From contig DKRV01000009.1 of assembly GCA_002472405.1 (NCBI GenBank), forward strand, positions 45,869 through 99,364: a stretch of DNA of 53,496 bases, written 5' to 3'. Shown here piece after piece: positions 6,486 through 14,815 of the stretch. The position numbers were made by a program, and so were the translations under genes. The stretch's first letter is position 1; each line of letters starts with the position of its first letter. The stretch is from Clostridiales bacterium UBA7273 (lineage in GTDB: Bacteria > Bacillota > Clostridia > Oscillospirales > Oscillospiraceae). The notes below the pieces were generated by a model. That model saw nothing but the letters and a program-made list of their open reading frames with translations. It was not told the DNA's origin and did no database searches.

Positions 6486-8348
6486 TTACAAAAGCCGCTC
6501 CCAGCGCACGCTTTCCCAGCCGCTCGTGTCAAAAACACTGCGCACGGCGCTGCTCATATGCTGCAATTTTTTCTTTATCGCCGGAGATTTTATAAGCTCC
6601 TGCGCATCATCGTCGCGCGTCATGAAAAACTCCATTATCCGCGCGCGATCTTCGCTTGCAAAGGTGCGCGAATAGCCGTCAGCAAAATAAACGCCCTCGT
6701 CGCCGCCGCTGTAATACGTCCAGCGCCGGCTGTCGGGGTCGGAGTAGTCGTAGCCCTCGTAGTACGAAAAGCCCTGCGGATTGAGCTGCGCCCAACCCTC
6801 GACCGTAAAGAGCGAATAGTCGCAGGATAGAATGTGGTTTTCCGTCGCGTGCCAAAGCTCGTGGCACACGATGCCGTCAAGCTCATATGCCAGGCGGATA
6901 TCCAGAGCGATATTCTGCCACGCGCCGCGCTCATAGGTACAGCCGGAGGTGCCGAAGCCGCTTTTAATCTCCTCAACGAGCAAAAAGCGCACGCCGCCCT
7001 CGCCCGTTGAGTTTTTCAGCTGCGCAAAAAATCCGTCGGGATACAGCGCAAGGCAGCGCTCGATGCTCTTGAGAGCTGCGTTTATGCTGCCAAGCTCCTC
7101 GCGCGAGTCCATTGTATCGGTCAGCGCGATATCGTAATCGCACTGCGCCGCCGCGCCTGCGCATTGGCTCGAAAGCAGAATCTGCACACCGTACTTCTCG
7201 CCGAGAGCGTCGGCCTGCTGCCGCGCCTGCGAAAGCGTCTGCGCGACCTCTCCGCCGCTTTTTTCGCCAATGTACGCCTGCGCAAGCTCATCGTTCACCG
7301 TAAGCGGCGACGCAACGACGGCAGCATCGGCAATGTCCTGAAATTCAAGCCCTCCGGTGTAAATAACATACAGGCTAAACGCCCCGTTTTCGTACACCGA
7401 GCCGACGAGTACCCCCTCATCGAGAAGATAACATGCAGAGTATATCGCCCCGGATATGCCGACAGACGAGAGACTGCACGAGCGCACCTTCTGCCTGACG
7501 GAGTAAAGCGTGCTCACCTCGCTGCTCGTGCCCATTAGATACGGCGAGGCGCATATGCCGTAGATCTCGCTGCTGCCGTCGAGGAATATGCCTGCATCGG
7601 CAAAGAAAAAGCCGCCGTCATCCGCGCCAAAGAGCACACTGTAGCCCATGGTGTTTTCGTCAAACTCCATAAGGCAAACGTCCGCGCCCGAAAACACGGC
7701 CTGATATCGCTCGGCGCACAGCATGGAAAACTCACCCGTTACGGGGTCAAATATTGCCGAGCCGCACTTGCTGCTGTAAGGTGAAAGGTAAAAATGCGCA
7801 AGCATCCTGCTGCCTGCGGCGTCGAATGCGGCAATGTCCAAAAATCGCAGATCGTAGTCAAGCTTAACTGCCTGTGTCTCTCCGCTTTCAAGCTCCGCGC
7901 GGCACAGAACATCGTCGCGCAGGAAGTAATAGCTCTTTGCGTCATACGAAAAATATCCGTCGCAGGTTTCGACTTTAACCGTGCCAAGATCGGCAAGGTT
8001 GGGGCTTAGAAACCGCCACATATTATGCTCGCGGTCGCACAAGACGATGCGCTTGTCGCAGAATGACTGCTGCTGCAAGACCCACTCGCCGTCAAGCTCT
8101 TTTTCGGCGGCCACGCTGTCGGCGTCAAGGTCAACAAGCTCAACGGTAGTGACCTCTCCGCTTTCGTCCGTCCGGCACAGGGCGACCTTCGCGCTGCCGG
8201 CAGGGCAAAGCCCGGTGAGCGAGCTTGGCTGCACGCAGCTGAGTCTTCGCGCGGCGTCTGGTGTCTCGGGCGCGGTGCTCGCCTTGTATCCGCTTAGGAT
8301 AAGCGCCGCCTGCAGCGCCATAAAAAGCGCCTGAACAATGCGCTTCAC
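6486..8348 (-). CDS. membrane-anchored HExxH metallopeptidase-like protein
   Basis: A 620-residue protein. The GTG at 8348 overlaps the upstream stop (GTGA) and has GGGAG at a good distance, so it is chosen over a start at 8369. A hydrophobic signal or anchor lies at about residues 4-20. Residues 40-330 look like a repeated beta-rich sensor or propeller-like region (several short WxxLxxG-like strands). Residue 496 begins HELWHATE (H496, E497, H500), a zinc-peptidase signature, with a glutamate in FTVEGWAQ as a possible third ligand. It would act outside the cytoplasmic membrane. Substrate and family are not recognised. Confidence 0.7.
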   Translation of the reverse strand: MKRIVQALFMALQAALILSGYKASTAPETPDAARRLSCVQPSSLTGLCPAGSAKVALCRTDESGEVTTVELVDLDADSVAAEKELDGEWVLQQQSFCDKRIVLCDREHNMWRFLSPNLADLGTVKVETCDGYFSYDAKSYYFLRDDVLCRAELESGETQAVKLDYDLRFLDIAAFDAAGSRMLAHFYLSPYSSKCGSAIFDPVTGEFSMLCAERYQAVFSGADVCLMEFDENTMGYSVLFGADDGGFFFADAGIFLDGSSEIYGICASPYLMGTSSEVSTLYSVRQKVRSCSLSSVGISGAIYSACYLLDEGVLVGSVYENGAFSLYVIYTGGLEFQDIADAAVVASPLTVNDELAQAYIGEKSGGEVAQTLSQARQQADALGEKYGVQILLSSQCAGAAAQCDYDIALTDTMDSREELGSINAALKSIERCLALYPDGFFAQLKNSTGEGGVRFLLVEEIKSGFGTSGCTYERGAWQNIALDIRLAYELDGIVCHELWHATENHILSCDYSLFTVEGWAQLNPQGFSYYEGYDYSDPDSRRWTYYSGGDEGVYFADGYSRTFASEDRARIMEFFMTRDDDAQELIKSPAIKKKLQHMSSAVRSVFDTSGWESVRWERLL

Positions 8349-8647
8349 GCCTTTGCTCCCTCGTACCATTCGAGCACGGCGCTCAAATTCTCGGCCTTGA
8401 CGCGCTCGCTTCCCGTGAGCATCATGTCGAGCATATCGTCCTCTTCCTCGGTTCGGTCGGCCTTGTTTTCAAGCGCCTTGCCGACGGTTTTCACCATGAT
8501 ATCCATCATCATTCGATAAACGCCGTGCAGCTTCTTCAAATCGAAATTTCCCTGAAGCGTGAACAGCGCCGTAGCCTCGGGAATATGGTTTTTCTCGCGG
8601 ACCTCTTTTAACTGAGTGCCGGTCTGCCCCATGCCGACGCCGCACAC
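8345..8647 (-). pseudogene. flavodoxin-domain protein, 5' half missing
   Basis: About 100 residues corresponding to the C-terminal half of a Flavodoxin_5-type protein (VCGVGMGQTGTQLKEVREKN at the first visible residues, then a helical tail). The N-terminal FMN-phosphate loop and first half are absent. At about 8648 the sequence passes abruptly into AT-richer DNA carrying another 5'-truncated frame on the opposite strand. The GTG at 8647 has no ribosome site. It overlaps the next gene by GTGA, so it once led the operon. Confidence 0.6.
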
Positions 8648-8650
8648 GGC

Positions 8651-9916
8651 GTGTATTTTATAAATCTGACCAGACTGATCTATCAGGAATGCGGTGATAC
8701 ATTCCCGGTCGGCTGTAGTCTATTGTCCAGCTCTCGCATTGATATTGGCAATGCGGAGGGAATGAATTATCCAAAGGAAATTGCCAATGGTGTTTATCTG
8801 GAGTGCAATGCGAGTGCGACCGGTATTGTAAATAAGCTATATGCGCTTTTCGATATCTGTGGAATCAACTATGATGATGTTATTATTGAATATTGCAAAA
8901 CGAGTGACAATATAGTATCCGAAAAAGAAGTAAAAGCTTCCAATCCACAGGTTGCTGCCTTGGAAAAGTTACTTTCAAAGCACTATAAATATGGGTTCCG
9001 ATTAGGGTCCCCCATTGAACTGATGCGCATTAGAAATTTTGCAGAAGAAGATGGCATTTTTCTCGCTGATTCCGATGAGGAGTTGGAGCGTAAAATTGCT
9101 GCTACCGGAATAAAAATTGACGGCAAAGTGTTTATCATTGAGAGCGAAATTCTCTCGGGAATTGCTGCTGTAACAGATAGCGTGTTCGACGAGGGGGCAA
9201 CAGTTATCTTCTTGAATCAGCTGATGGAAATCAAAGAAGAATGGTTGTCAGAACAGCATATCACCAATGTCGATATGCTGAAGACGCTCTTAAAACGGAT
9301 TCGTCCTAATTACTACTATGGGCAGAATATTATCACTCCTGGAGAAAAGTCAACGGAACACGATGCTATTGTCAAAGAAATTCTCAGAATCAGCACGGGG
9401 CAGTCGGTTGTTCGGACAGATGCTTTGAAGGAAAAGCTCCCCTATATTCCGACAGAAAAAATCGCATGGAGTTTATCAACGAGTCCGGAGTTTATCTGGA
9501 TTAGCGAAGGAAAATACTTTCTCATGAATCAGTTTGTGCTTTCTGAAGAAGATGCAAATACAATTTCTGAACATGTGGCCAACGAGTGCGAATTGAATGG
9601 CTATGCCTCCATCACCGACCTACCTCTTGGCAATATTCAGGAAGAAAACTATGAACTATCAGAAACGGCTATCTATGCAGCGGTGTATAGCACTGTGCTC
9701 AAGGAGCATTATTATCTGCACGGGAAGATTCTCACCAAAGAAGAGAATGGTGTGGATATCTCTGCACTGCTGAAAGCATACTGCGCTGGGAAAAGTTGTT
9801 GTACTGCATCTGAGTTAATGGAACGGGCAGAAGAACTGACGGGAACTCCGAATAAGCAGACCTCTATGGCTATTCTTTATACACATGGAACGAAGTGCCA
9901 TGTTCACATCAAGTGA
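8651..9916 (+). CDS. large accessory protein remnant, truncated at both ends
   Basis: A 421-residue frame beginning at the junction with no ribosome site, so the true N-terminus is missing. It is an acidic, mixed alpha/beta, soluble sequence without membrane spans or a motif I can name. Residues 230-330 look like two winged-helix-type repeats (DAIVKEILRISTGQSVVRTD..., then SLSTSPEFIWISEGKYFLM). The last 10-15 residues do not look homologous to the rest, and a different coding-like frame takes over at about 9870, suggesting a second junction. AT content is higher than in the flanking genes. Function unknown. Confidence 0.5.
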   Translation: MYFINLTRLIYQECGDTFPVGCSLLSSSRIDIGNAEGMNYPKEIANGVYLECNASATGIVNKLYALFDICGINYDDVIIEYCKTSDNIVSEKEVKASNPQVAALEKLLSKHYKYGFRLGSPIELMRIRNFAEEDGIFLADSDEELERKIAATGIKIDGKVFIIESEILSGIAAVTDSVFDEGATVIFLNQLMEIKEEWLSEQHITNVDMLKTLLKRIRPNYYYGQNIITPGEKSTEHDAIVKEILRISTGQSVVRTDALKEKLPYIPTEKIAWSLSTSPEFIWISEGKYFLMNQFVLSEEDANTISEHVANECELNGYASITDLPLGNIQEENYELSETAIYAAVYSTVLKEHYYLHGKILTKEENGVDISALLKAYCAGKSCCTASELMERAEELTGTPNKQTSMAILYTHGTKCHVHIK

Positions 9917-10113
9917 AAGATAAAGCAGATGAACTGAAAGAAGCAGGCTTATGGCAGGAGGTTCGGGACAGGTATCTTGAGAAGAAAGACATATATCTGT
10001 CTTGGCAGGATCGTAACCACCCATCCTTTGTGGTGTATGTGGAAGCGGTGAATGAGGTTTATAACAGATATTTCAATAGAGGAGGCGGGTACAGTGTGCA
10101 ATCGATTTTTTGA
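9895..10113 (+). pseudogene. C-terminal fragment of an unknown accessory gene
   Basis: A frame that is open and coding-like from about 9865 (reading ...SLYTWNEVPCSHQVKDKADE) and continues to 10113 in a different phase from the 8651 frame. It has charged helical residues (LKEAGLWQEVRDRYLEKKD). It has no start of its own and probably descends from another gene fused here by deletion. Its final codons carry the ribosome site of the next small gene. Confidence 0.4.
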
Positions 10114-10267
10114 CTACGCTGACGGCGACTTCGCCGTGAGCATTTCAGACAGCATGGCGATGGACTCCGATGGGGATCTCATGCTGCGCATGGGCGATCA
10201 CATGGCAATGGATATGGACACCGGCGATATTCACATGATCTCATCATGGCCAGATGATGACGAATAA
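10094..10267 (+). CDS. small acidic protein, unknown
   Basis: A 57-residue protein starting at GTG 10094, with GGAGG at 10081-10085. It is very acidic, rich in Asp and Met (repeats such as DSMAMDSDGDLM and DHMAMDMDTGDIH), with one Cys near the start. The two near-repeats of SMAMD/HMAMD suggest a small beta-hairpin protein. No function is recognised. It overlaps the preceding fragment by 20 bases. Confidence 0.55.
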   Translation: MCNRFFDYADGDFAVSISDSMAMDSDGDLMLRMGDHMAMDMDTGDIHMISSWPDDDE

Positions 10268-10335
10268 ATCATAGGCAGCAGCGCAGCGGCTGCACCGCCA
10301 TAAACAAGGAAAATACTTTCAAAATCCAGACAGAA

Positions 10336-10374
10336 ATACAGCGGGGCAGGCCGTAGAGGCTTGTCCCGCTGTAT
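10336..10374. repeat. imperfect inverted repeat
   Basis: ATACAGCGGG at 10336-10345 is mirrored by CCCGCTGTAT at 10365-10374 around a 19-base partly complementary loop. There is no T tract after it, so it is not a standard terminator. It fills the gap between the small acidic gene and the HTH/HipA operon. Confidence 0.5.
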
Positions 10375-10441
10375 GTATCGTAATAGTCAACAGTTTTGGG
10401 GAGGGCAAATGTAAACAAACAGGTCGGTAAGAGCTTTTCTC

Positions 10442-10470
10442 TTGACTGATTATCGGCGCACCGATATAAT
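10442..10470 (+). promoter_or_regulatory. promoter with embedded operator for the HTH-HipA pair
   Basis: TTGACT (10442-10447), a 17-bp spacer and TATAAT (10465-10470). The inverted repeat TATCGG-CGCA-CCGATA (10451-10466) sits in the spacer and runs into the -10 box, the expected place for autorepression by the HTH protein. Transcription would begin at about 10477, only a few bases before the ATG codons at 10481 and 10487. Confidence 0.8.
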
Positions 10471-10486
10471 AAAAGTGGTGATGTAT

Positions 10487-10909
10487 ATGACGATCCAACA
10501 GATACTGCGGGAAAAGAACCTTTCCCGTTACCAGCTCTCCAAGAAAAGCGGTGTGCCTTGGGCAACGCTGGCGGACATCTGTTCCGGCAAGACGACGCTC
10601 TCACGATGCAGCGCCGGAACATTGATGAAGCTGTCTTCCACACTGGATATCCCGATGGAGCAGCTCATTACGCTGACCGTGGAGAAACCGCAAATGCATG
10701 GCGGCAAGCCAATTGACCGAAGCTATTTGGAAAAGGATCTGCCCGCCAGTCTGGATAAAGCGCTTCATGAGTATGTTCAGGGCGAAAAAGACAAGGTGTC
10801 TTATATGGACTGCCTGTGGGGAGAATTGTATAGTGCGATCAACTCCAATCAGTGGAGCAACGCCATTACACAGGAGCAGGCAGATTATCTTCGCGCAAAA
10901 TATTTATAA
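10487..10909 (+). CDS. HipB-like XRE-family HTH protein (antitoxin/repressor candidate)
   Basis: A 140-residue protein whose first 65 residues form a Cro/C1-type helix-turn-helix (QILREKNLSRYQLSKKSGVPWATLADI, seen as SRYQLSKKSGVPWATLADIC). A C-terminal helical region without a named domain follows. ATG at 10487 or 10481 is possible; AGTGGTG lies just before 10481. The gene ends where the ribosome site of the HipA-like kinase begins, so they form one operon. By analogy with HipBA it would repress its own promoter through the palindrome at 10451-10466. Whether it neutralises the kinase is not shown. Confidence 0.8.
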   Translation: MTIQQILREKNLSRYQLSKKSGVPWATLADICSGKTTLSRCSAGTLMKLSSTLDIPMEQLITLTVEKPQMHGGKPIDRSYLEKDLPASLDKALHEYVQGEKDKVSYMDCLWGELYSAINSNQWSNAITQEQADYLRAKYL

Positions 10910-10923
10910 GGGGGTGAGAACCC

Positions 10924-11841
10924 GTGATTGATTTTACCAACTGCCCAGTCAACCGCTTCCGCGCCTACGGCGGAGCCAATGGGAATAAAATCAATATCAC
11001 CTATCAAGGACACAGTTATATGCTCAAGTTCCCGCCAAAGCCCAGCCGAAATCGGGATATGAGCTACAGCAACGGCTGCATCAGCGAATATATCGCCTGT
11101 CATATCTTTGAAATGTTGGGCTTTCGGACGCAGGAAACGCTCCTCGGAAACTATACGGACAGCCGCAGCAAAACAAAGCTGGTAGTTGCCTGTCGGGATT
11201 TTACAGAGGACGGAAAACGGCTCATCGAGTTTGCCCATCTGAAAAACACCTGCATCAACAGTGAACAGAACGGTTATGGAAAAGAACTGTCCTCCATTCT
11301 GGAGGCCATTGAGGAGCAGAGTATTTATCCCGCCGATGAGCTGCGGCAATTTTTTTGGGACATGTTTATTGCGGATGCGTTCCTTGGAAACTTCGACCGG
11401 CACAACGGCAACTGGGGGTTCCTCGTGGATGAGGAGAAGCAGCAGGCAGAGCTGGCGCCGGTCTATGATTGCGGTTCCTGCCTGTACCCGCAGCTTGATT
11501 TGGAACGGATGAAAACTGTGCTGCAAGACGAAGCGGAAATCGATCAGCGCATCTATACCTTCCCAACTTCCTCTATCGAAGAAGGCGGGAAAAAGATATC
11601 TTATTTTGATTACATCTCCTCACTGAAGAATCCTGATTGCAATGAGGCGCTCAAGCGTGTCTGTTCAAGAATCGACCTCGATGCGATCCATAACTTTCTC
11701 GAAGGTGTCCCTGAACTGCTGCCGATCCAGCGTGAATTCTACCTGACCATGCTGACCGAGCGCAAGGAGAAAATTTTGGATTACAGCTTGAAACTTCTGA
11801 TGGAGCAGGAGCAGCACACCTCACCGACGCTGGGAATCTAA
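10924..11841 (+). CDS. HipA-like Ser/Thr kinase domain protein (toxin candidate)
   Basis: A 305-residue protein with the HipA C-terminal kinase core but no N-terminal HipA subdomain, similar in size to CtkA/HipT-like kinases. The catalytic loop NFDRHNGNWGFLVD lies at about residues 158-171 and the metal-binding APVYDCGSCL at about 179-188. GTG start at 10924, with AAGGGGGTGAG overlapping the upstream stop codon. HipA kinases phosphorylate glutamyl-tRNA synthetase or other targets to cause dormancy; the target here is unknown. A strong terminator follows at 11861. Confidence 0.85.
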   Translation: MIDFTNCPVNRFRAYGGANGNKINITYQGHSYMLKFPPKPSRNRDMSYSNGCISEYIACHIFEMLGFRTQETLLGNYTDSRSKTKLVVACRDFTEDGKRLIEFAHLKNTCINSEQNGYGKELSSILEAIEEQSIYPADELRQFFWDMFIADAFLGNFDRHNGNWGFLVDEEKQQAELAPVYDCGSCLYPQLDLERMKTVLQDEAEIDQRIYTFPTSSIEEGGKKISYFDYISSLKNPDCNEALKRVCSRIDLDAIHNFLEGVPELLPIQREFYLTMLTERKEKILDYSLKLLMEQEQHTSPTLGI

Positions 11842-11860
11842 AACCGAATATTTTATTTAG

Positions 11861-11892
11861 AGAGTCGTGCCAATTGGCGCGGCTCTCTTTTT
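11861..11892 (+). terminator. Rho-independent terminator
   Basis: An 11-bp stem (AGAGTCGTGCC / GGCGCGGCTCT, with G-U pairs) with an AATT loop and CTTTTT, ending the HTH-HipA operon. Confidence 0.85.
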
Positions 11893-11953
11893 GCGTCTAT
11901 GTTCTATGCGGGATTCGCGGAAACAAAGCGGTTTATATGTTGGAATATCCAGA

Positions 11954-12034
11954 ATGAACATGAAAACGATTTTTAAGTGTGTGGATCGCACAGAAAAAAG
12001 ACTCAAAAAATTGCTGAAGAACGGCGATAAGTAG
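11954..12034 (+). CDS. possible 26-residue basic peptide
   Basis: A short frame (MNMKTIFKCVDRTEKRLKKL then LKNGDK) between the HipA operon and the integrase. Lys-rich and helical, it could be a relic of an excisionase-like or conjugative-element gene. Its stop is followed by a GAGGAA...TTCCTC hairpin at 12034-12056. There is no strong ribosome site. Confidence 0.3.
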   Translation: MNMKTIFKCVDRTEKRLKKLLKNGDK

Positions 12035-12101
12035 AGGAATGTTAGAATTGTTCCTCATGAAGCTGTTGGATGGAGGATATCTTCGGAAAGGAGTTGAAAC
12101 C

Positions 12102-13601
12102 GTGGCAAGAAAACGAAAAGCCGGGGACGGAACCGTAAGACAGCGCAAGGACGGACGCTGGGAAGGCCGCATCGTCATCGGGTACGATGACAACGGCTAT
12201 CCCAAAACGAAAAATGTCCTTGCCAAAACGAAGAAGGAGTGCCTTGAAAAACTCCAAAAGCTCAAGGAGGAGTGTGGCGGGCTGAAGCCGGAGAAGGTGC
12301 GGTCAGAGATGCCCTTCGGGGACTGGCTGACATATTGGTACGAAAATCATTCCAAGCCAAAAATTCGCCCCACCACGCAGGAGACCTACGAGAGCCGCAT
12401 CCGCCTGCATATCATTCCGGAGATTGGGGACATCCCGCTGAATAAGCTGACACAGAATGACCTGCAGCAGTTCTACGGTCGGCTCAAGAAAAGCGGCCGG
12501 AAGCGGTTCACCGACAAGTACGGCGAAGGGCTGTCCGACCGAATGGTGCGCATGTGTCACGCCACCTGTCGCTCCGCGCTGGAGAAAGCGGTGCAGGATG
12601 GACTGATTCGCGTGAACCCGGCTATCGGCTGCAAGCTGCCGCCCAAGAAAGCGCGGGAGATGCAGGTGCTGACACGAGAAGAGTTGCAGCGATTCCTCAT
12701 TCAAGCGAAGTTTGAGGGCTACTACGAGGTCTTCCTTCTGGACTTGGCCACCGGCCTGCGTCGGGGCGAGTTGATGGCGCTGCAATGGGATGACCTGAAC
12801 TTCAAAACCGGTGTGCTGAATGTGAACAAGCAGGTCTACGATGTGCGCGGTCAGCTCCAGATCAGCACGCCCAAGACGAAGAACTCCATCCGCAAGATCG
12901 TCCTGCCGCCTGCGGTGGTGGCAGTGCTGCGGGAGTACAAAGCGACGGTGGACTCCCGCTGGATGTTCCCGTCCCCGGTGAAGGAGGACTGCCCCATTAC
13001 GCCCGGCGTGGTGCGCCGCAGACTGCAGCTCATTCTGGAGCACGCAGAATGCAAGCATGTACGCTTTCACGATCTGCGCCATACCTTCGCAACGCTGGCG
13101 CTGGAGAGCGGCATGGATGTGAAAACGCTCTCCGCCATGCTGGGCCATGTGTCGGCGGCCACCACACTGGACATCTATACCCACATCACCGATGACATGC
13201 GGCTCACGGCCGCCGCCAATATCGACCGCTGCATCGGCAAGGCAGTGCCGCAGGAAGACGCTTCGGAGCCGGGGCAGGAAACTGCCCCGGCCCAGGTGGA
13301 AAAGCCGAGTATGACCGACTTCAAGCCCTATGTGGGCCGCAAGCGCAGGTCTGGCACCGGCTGCATCAGCGAGATCAACGACCACCTGTTTGAAGGCCGC
13401 TATTCTCCCAAATGGCCCGACGGTAAAAAGCACGCCCGCAATGTCTACGCCCATACTCGCAAGGAGTGCGAGGAGAAGCTGAAGGTACTGATCATGGAGA
13501 TGAAAGCGGAGATTGCGGAGGCGCAACGACTGAAGGACGAGGGCAAAGGTGATGGGCGGCCAATAGAGGGAAAGGAGGGCAAGCGGGGAAAGAAGAAATA
13601 A
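12102..13601 (+). CDS. tyrosine recombinase / integrase with two arm-type DNA-binding domains
   Basis: A 499-residue site-specific recombinase. GTG at 12102 is chosen because AAAGGAG lies 8 bases upstream; the frame is open 21 codons further but without a ribosome site. Order: an AP2-like arm-binding domain (GDGTVRQRKDGRWEGRIVIG, about 9-60), a SAM-like core-binding domain (about 70-170), the catalytic domain with ATGLRRGE, HDLRHTFAT, GHVSAATTLDIYTH (Arg, His-x-x-Arg, Gly-His, Tyr), and, unusually, a second AP2-like unit at the C-terminus (GCISEINDHLFEGRYSPKW, about 425-470). It integrates or excises a genomic island, presumably this one, whose remnants lie on its left. Terminator follows. 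Confidence 0.93.
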   Translation: MARKRKAGDGTVRQRKDGRWEGRIVIGYDDNGYPKTKNVLAKTKKECLEKLQKLKEECGGLKPEKVRSEMPFGDWLTYWYENHSKPKIRPTTQETYESRIRLHIIPEIGDIPLNKLTQNDLQQFYGRLKKSGRKRFTDKYGEGLSDRMVRMCHATCRSALEKAVQDGLIRVNPAIGCKLPPKKAREMQVLTREELQRFLIQAKFEGYYEVFLLDLATGLRRGELMALQWDDLNFKTGVLNVNKQVYDVRGQLQISTPKTKNSIRKIVLPPAVVAVLREYKATVDSRWMFPSPVKEDCPITPGVVRRRLQLILEHAECKHVRFHDLRHTFATLALESGMDVKTLSAMLGHVSAATTLDIYTHITDDMRLTAAANIDRCIGKAVPQEDASEPGQETAPAQVEKPSMTDFKPYVGRKRRSGTGCISEINDHLFEGRYSPKWPDGKKHARNVYAHTRKECEEKLKVLIMEMKAEIAEAQRLKDEGKGDGRPIEGKEGKRGKKK

Positions 13602-13607
13602 TTAAGT

Positions 13608-13642
13608 AAAATGCCGCCTTGAGTATTCAAGGCGGCATTTTG
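13608..13642. terminator. bidirectional terminator
   Basis: A 12-bp stem (ATGCCGCCTTGA / TCAAGGCGGCAT) with a GTAT loop, A-rich on the left and TTTT on the right, between the integrase and the convergent PIN gene. Confidence 0.85.
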
Positions 13643-13657
13643 AGTTACATACAAAAA

Positions 13658-14815
13658 CTATTTTGTATTTCTACGAGGGTACCCTTTATCTTCACGCAAG
13701 ACCCTTACCGACAACTCCTCTTCATCAATCTCTCTAATTGATGCGCCTTCGCAGTCAATGCAAATATTACCTTGATTAAGAAGATGAAATTCCATTACTT
13801 GAGCGGTATTTTCGGGATCATCAAAGTCAAATGAAATAAGAATTTCGCAGTCAACTTCTGCTTCAGCATCCGTGAAATCTATATCAGCATATGCCATATA
13901 GAAATATTCTCTGTCAACGCTATCCCAAATTGAGTTCTCCTCATCAAATACTTCAGCATAGCCAGAAACTTTAATTGTGACATTGGTGCTTAGCAGCAAG
14001 CTATCACGGGCAATCTTTAGCGGGATAAAATTATCGCTAACACAATCGATCTTTACAGACTCAATTTCCAACTCGTTGAGGTTTTCGTAATCATCAAGTT
14101 CAAAACATTCACATTCAACGTTCTGCTGTGCGTTTGAAATTATTTCTTCATATGCACCTCTGAAAATTTGGCTGAGCATTTCTTGACTTAGTATGCTATC
14201 GATATTGCTGATTTTAGTTAGCGCATTAGAAATAGAATCGCAGATTATGACATTCTCTATCTGATTAAATGCGGTCGTCCAATCACTGTCTTTAGATATG
14301 ACCAGCAAGATATCATTCGGATGCTTTTCAAGGTATTTTCTTGTAGCATCAAAAACAAAGGCATCTGGAAATTCAGCTTTCTTTTTACCAGACATCGCAA
14401 AAGGGGCTTTACTATTAAAATAAAGCTCAAATACAGAAGCAGGGTCACCAAAATCAAGACGAATCGCATCTTGGTAATATTGTTGATAAGCTTCGAAAAG
14501 TTTAGTCTGAATATCCAACTCCGAAATCTTGGAAGACAATAGTACATCATCAAGTTTGTAATGTTTTAAAGTGCTGGTGCACTTGCGAAGCTGAGTAAGT
14601 AGTGACTGGTAGTCTTTAAATATGCCGGAATCTTCAATATGTTTATGAATTTCATTTTCGAGCACTGGATGCGTTAACAAGGTAATGCCTTTCTCATCTG
14701 CTGTCGAGAAAAAAGAGGGAAGCAAACTTTTTACTATGCCAGGGAAATCAATATTTGCATCCCTAAAGGCGCATGTGTCAATTAAGATTAAAGTAATTCG
14801 ATTCTCCTCGTTCAT
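13658..14815 (-). CDS. PIN-domain (DUF4935-like) protein
   Basis: A 385-residue protein. The N-terminal half (about 5-200) is a PIN nuclease fold with acidic residues at the expected places: LILIDTCAFRD, a Glu in HPVLENEIHKH, FPDAFVFDATRKY and LLVISKDSDW. This is the PIN_8/DUF4935 arrangement. The C-terminal half (200-385) is acidic and beta-rich with no named domain. PIN proteins cleave RNA. Large PIN proteins on mobile islands are often part of phage defence or toxin modules, but no partner gene adjoins this one. GGAAGGGG precedes the ATG. Codons are AT-rich compared with the chromosome, consistent with transfer. Confidence 0.75.
   Translation of the reverse strand: MNEENRITLILIDTCAFRDANIDFPGIVKSLLPSFFSTADEKGITLLTHPVLENEIHKHIEDSGIFKDYQSLLTQLRKCTSTLKHYKLDDVLLSSKISELDIQTKLFEAYQQYYQDAIRLDFGDPASVFELYFNSKAPFAMSGKKKAEFPDAFVFDATRKYLEKHPNDILLVISKDSDWTTAFNQIENVIICDSISNALTKISNIDSILSQEMLSQIFRGAYEEIISNAQQNVECECFELDDYENLNELEIESVKIDCVSDNFIPLKIARDSLLLSTNVTIKVSGYAEVFDEENSIWDSVDREYFYMAYADIDFTDAEAEVDCEILISFDFDDPENTAQVMEFHLLNQGNICIDCEGASIREIDEEELSVRVLREDKGYPRRNTK

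Noticed and set aside
10336..10374. Terminator before the HTH-HipA promoter
   Set aside because: Stem is good but the loop is long and no T tract follows; kept only as an inverted repeat.
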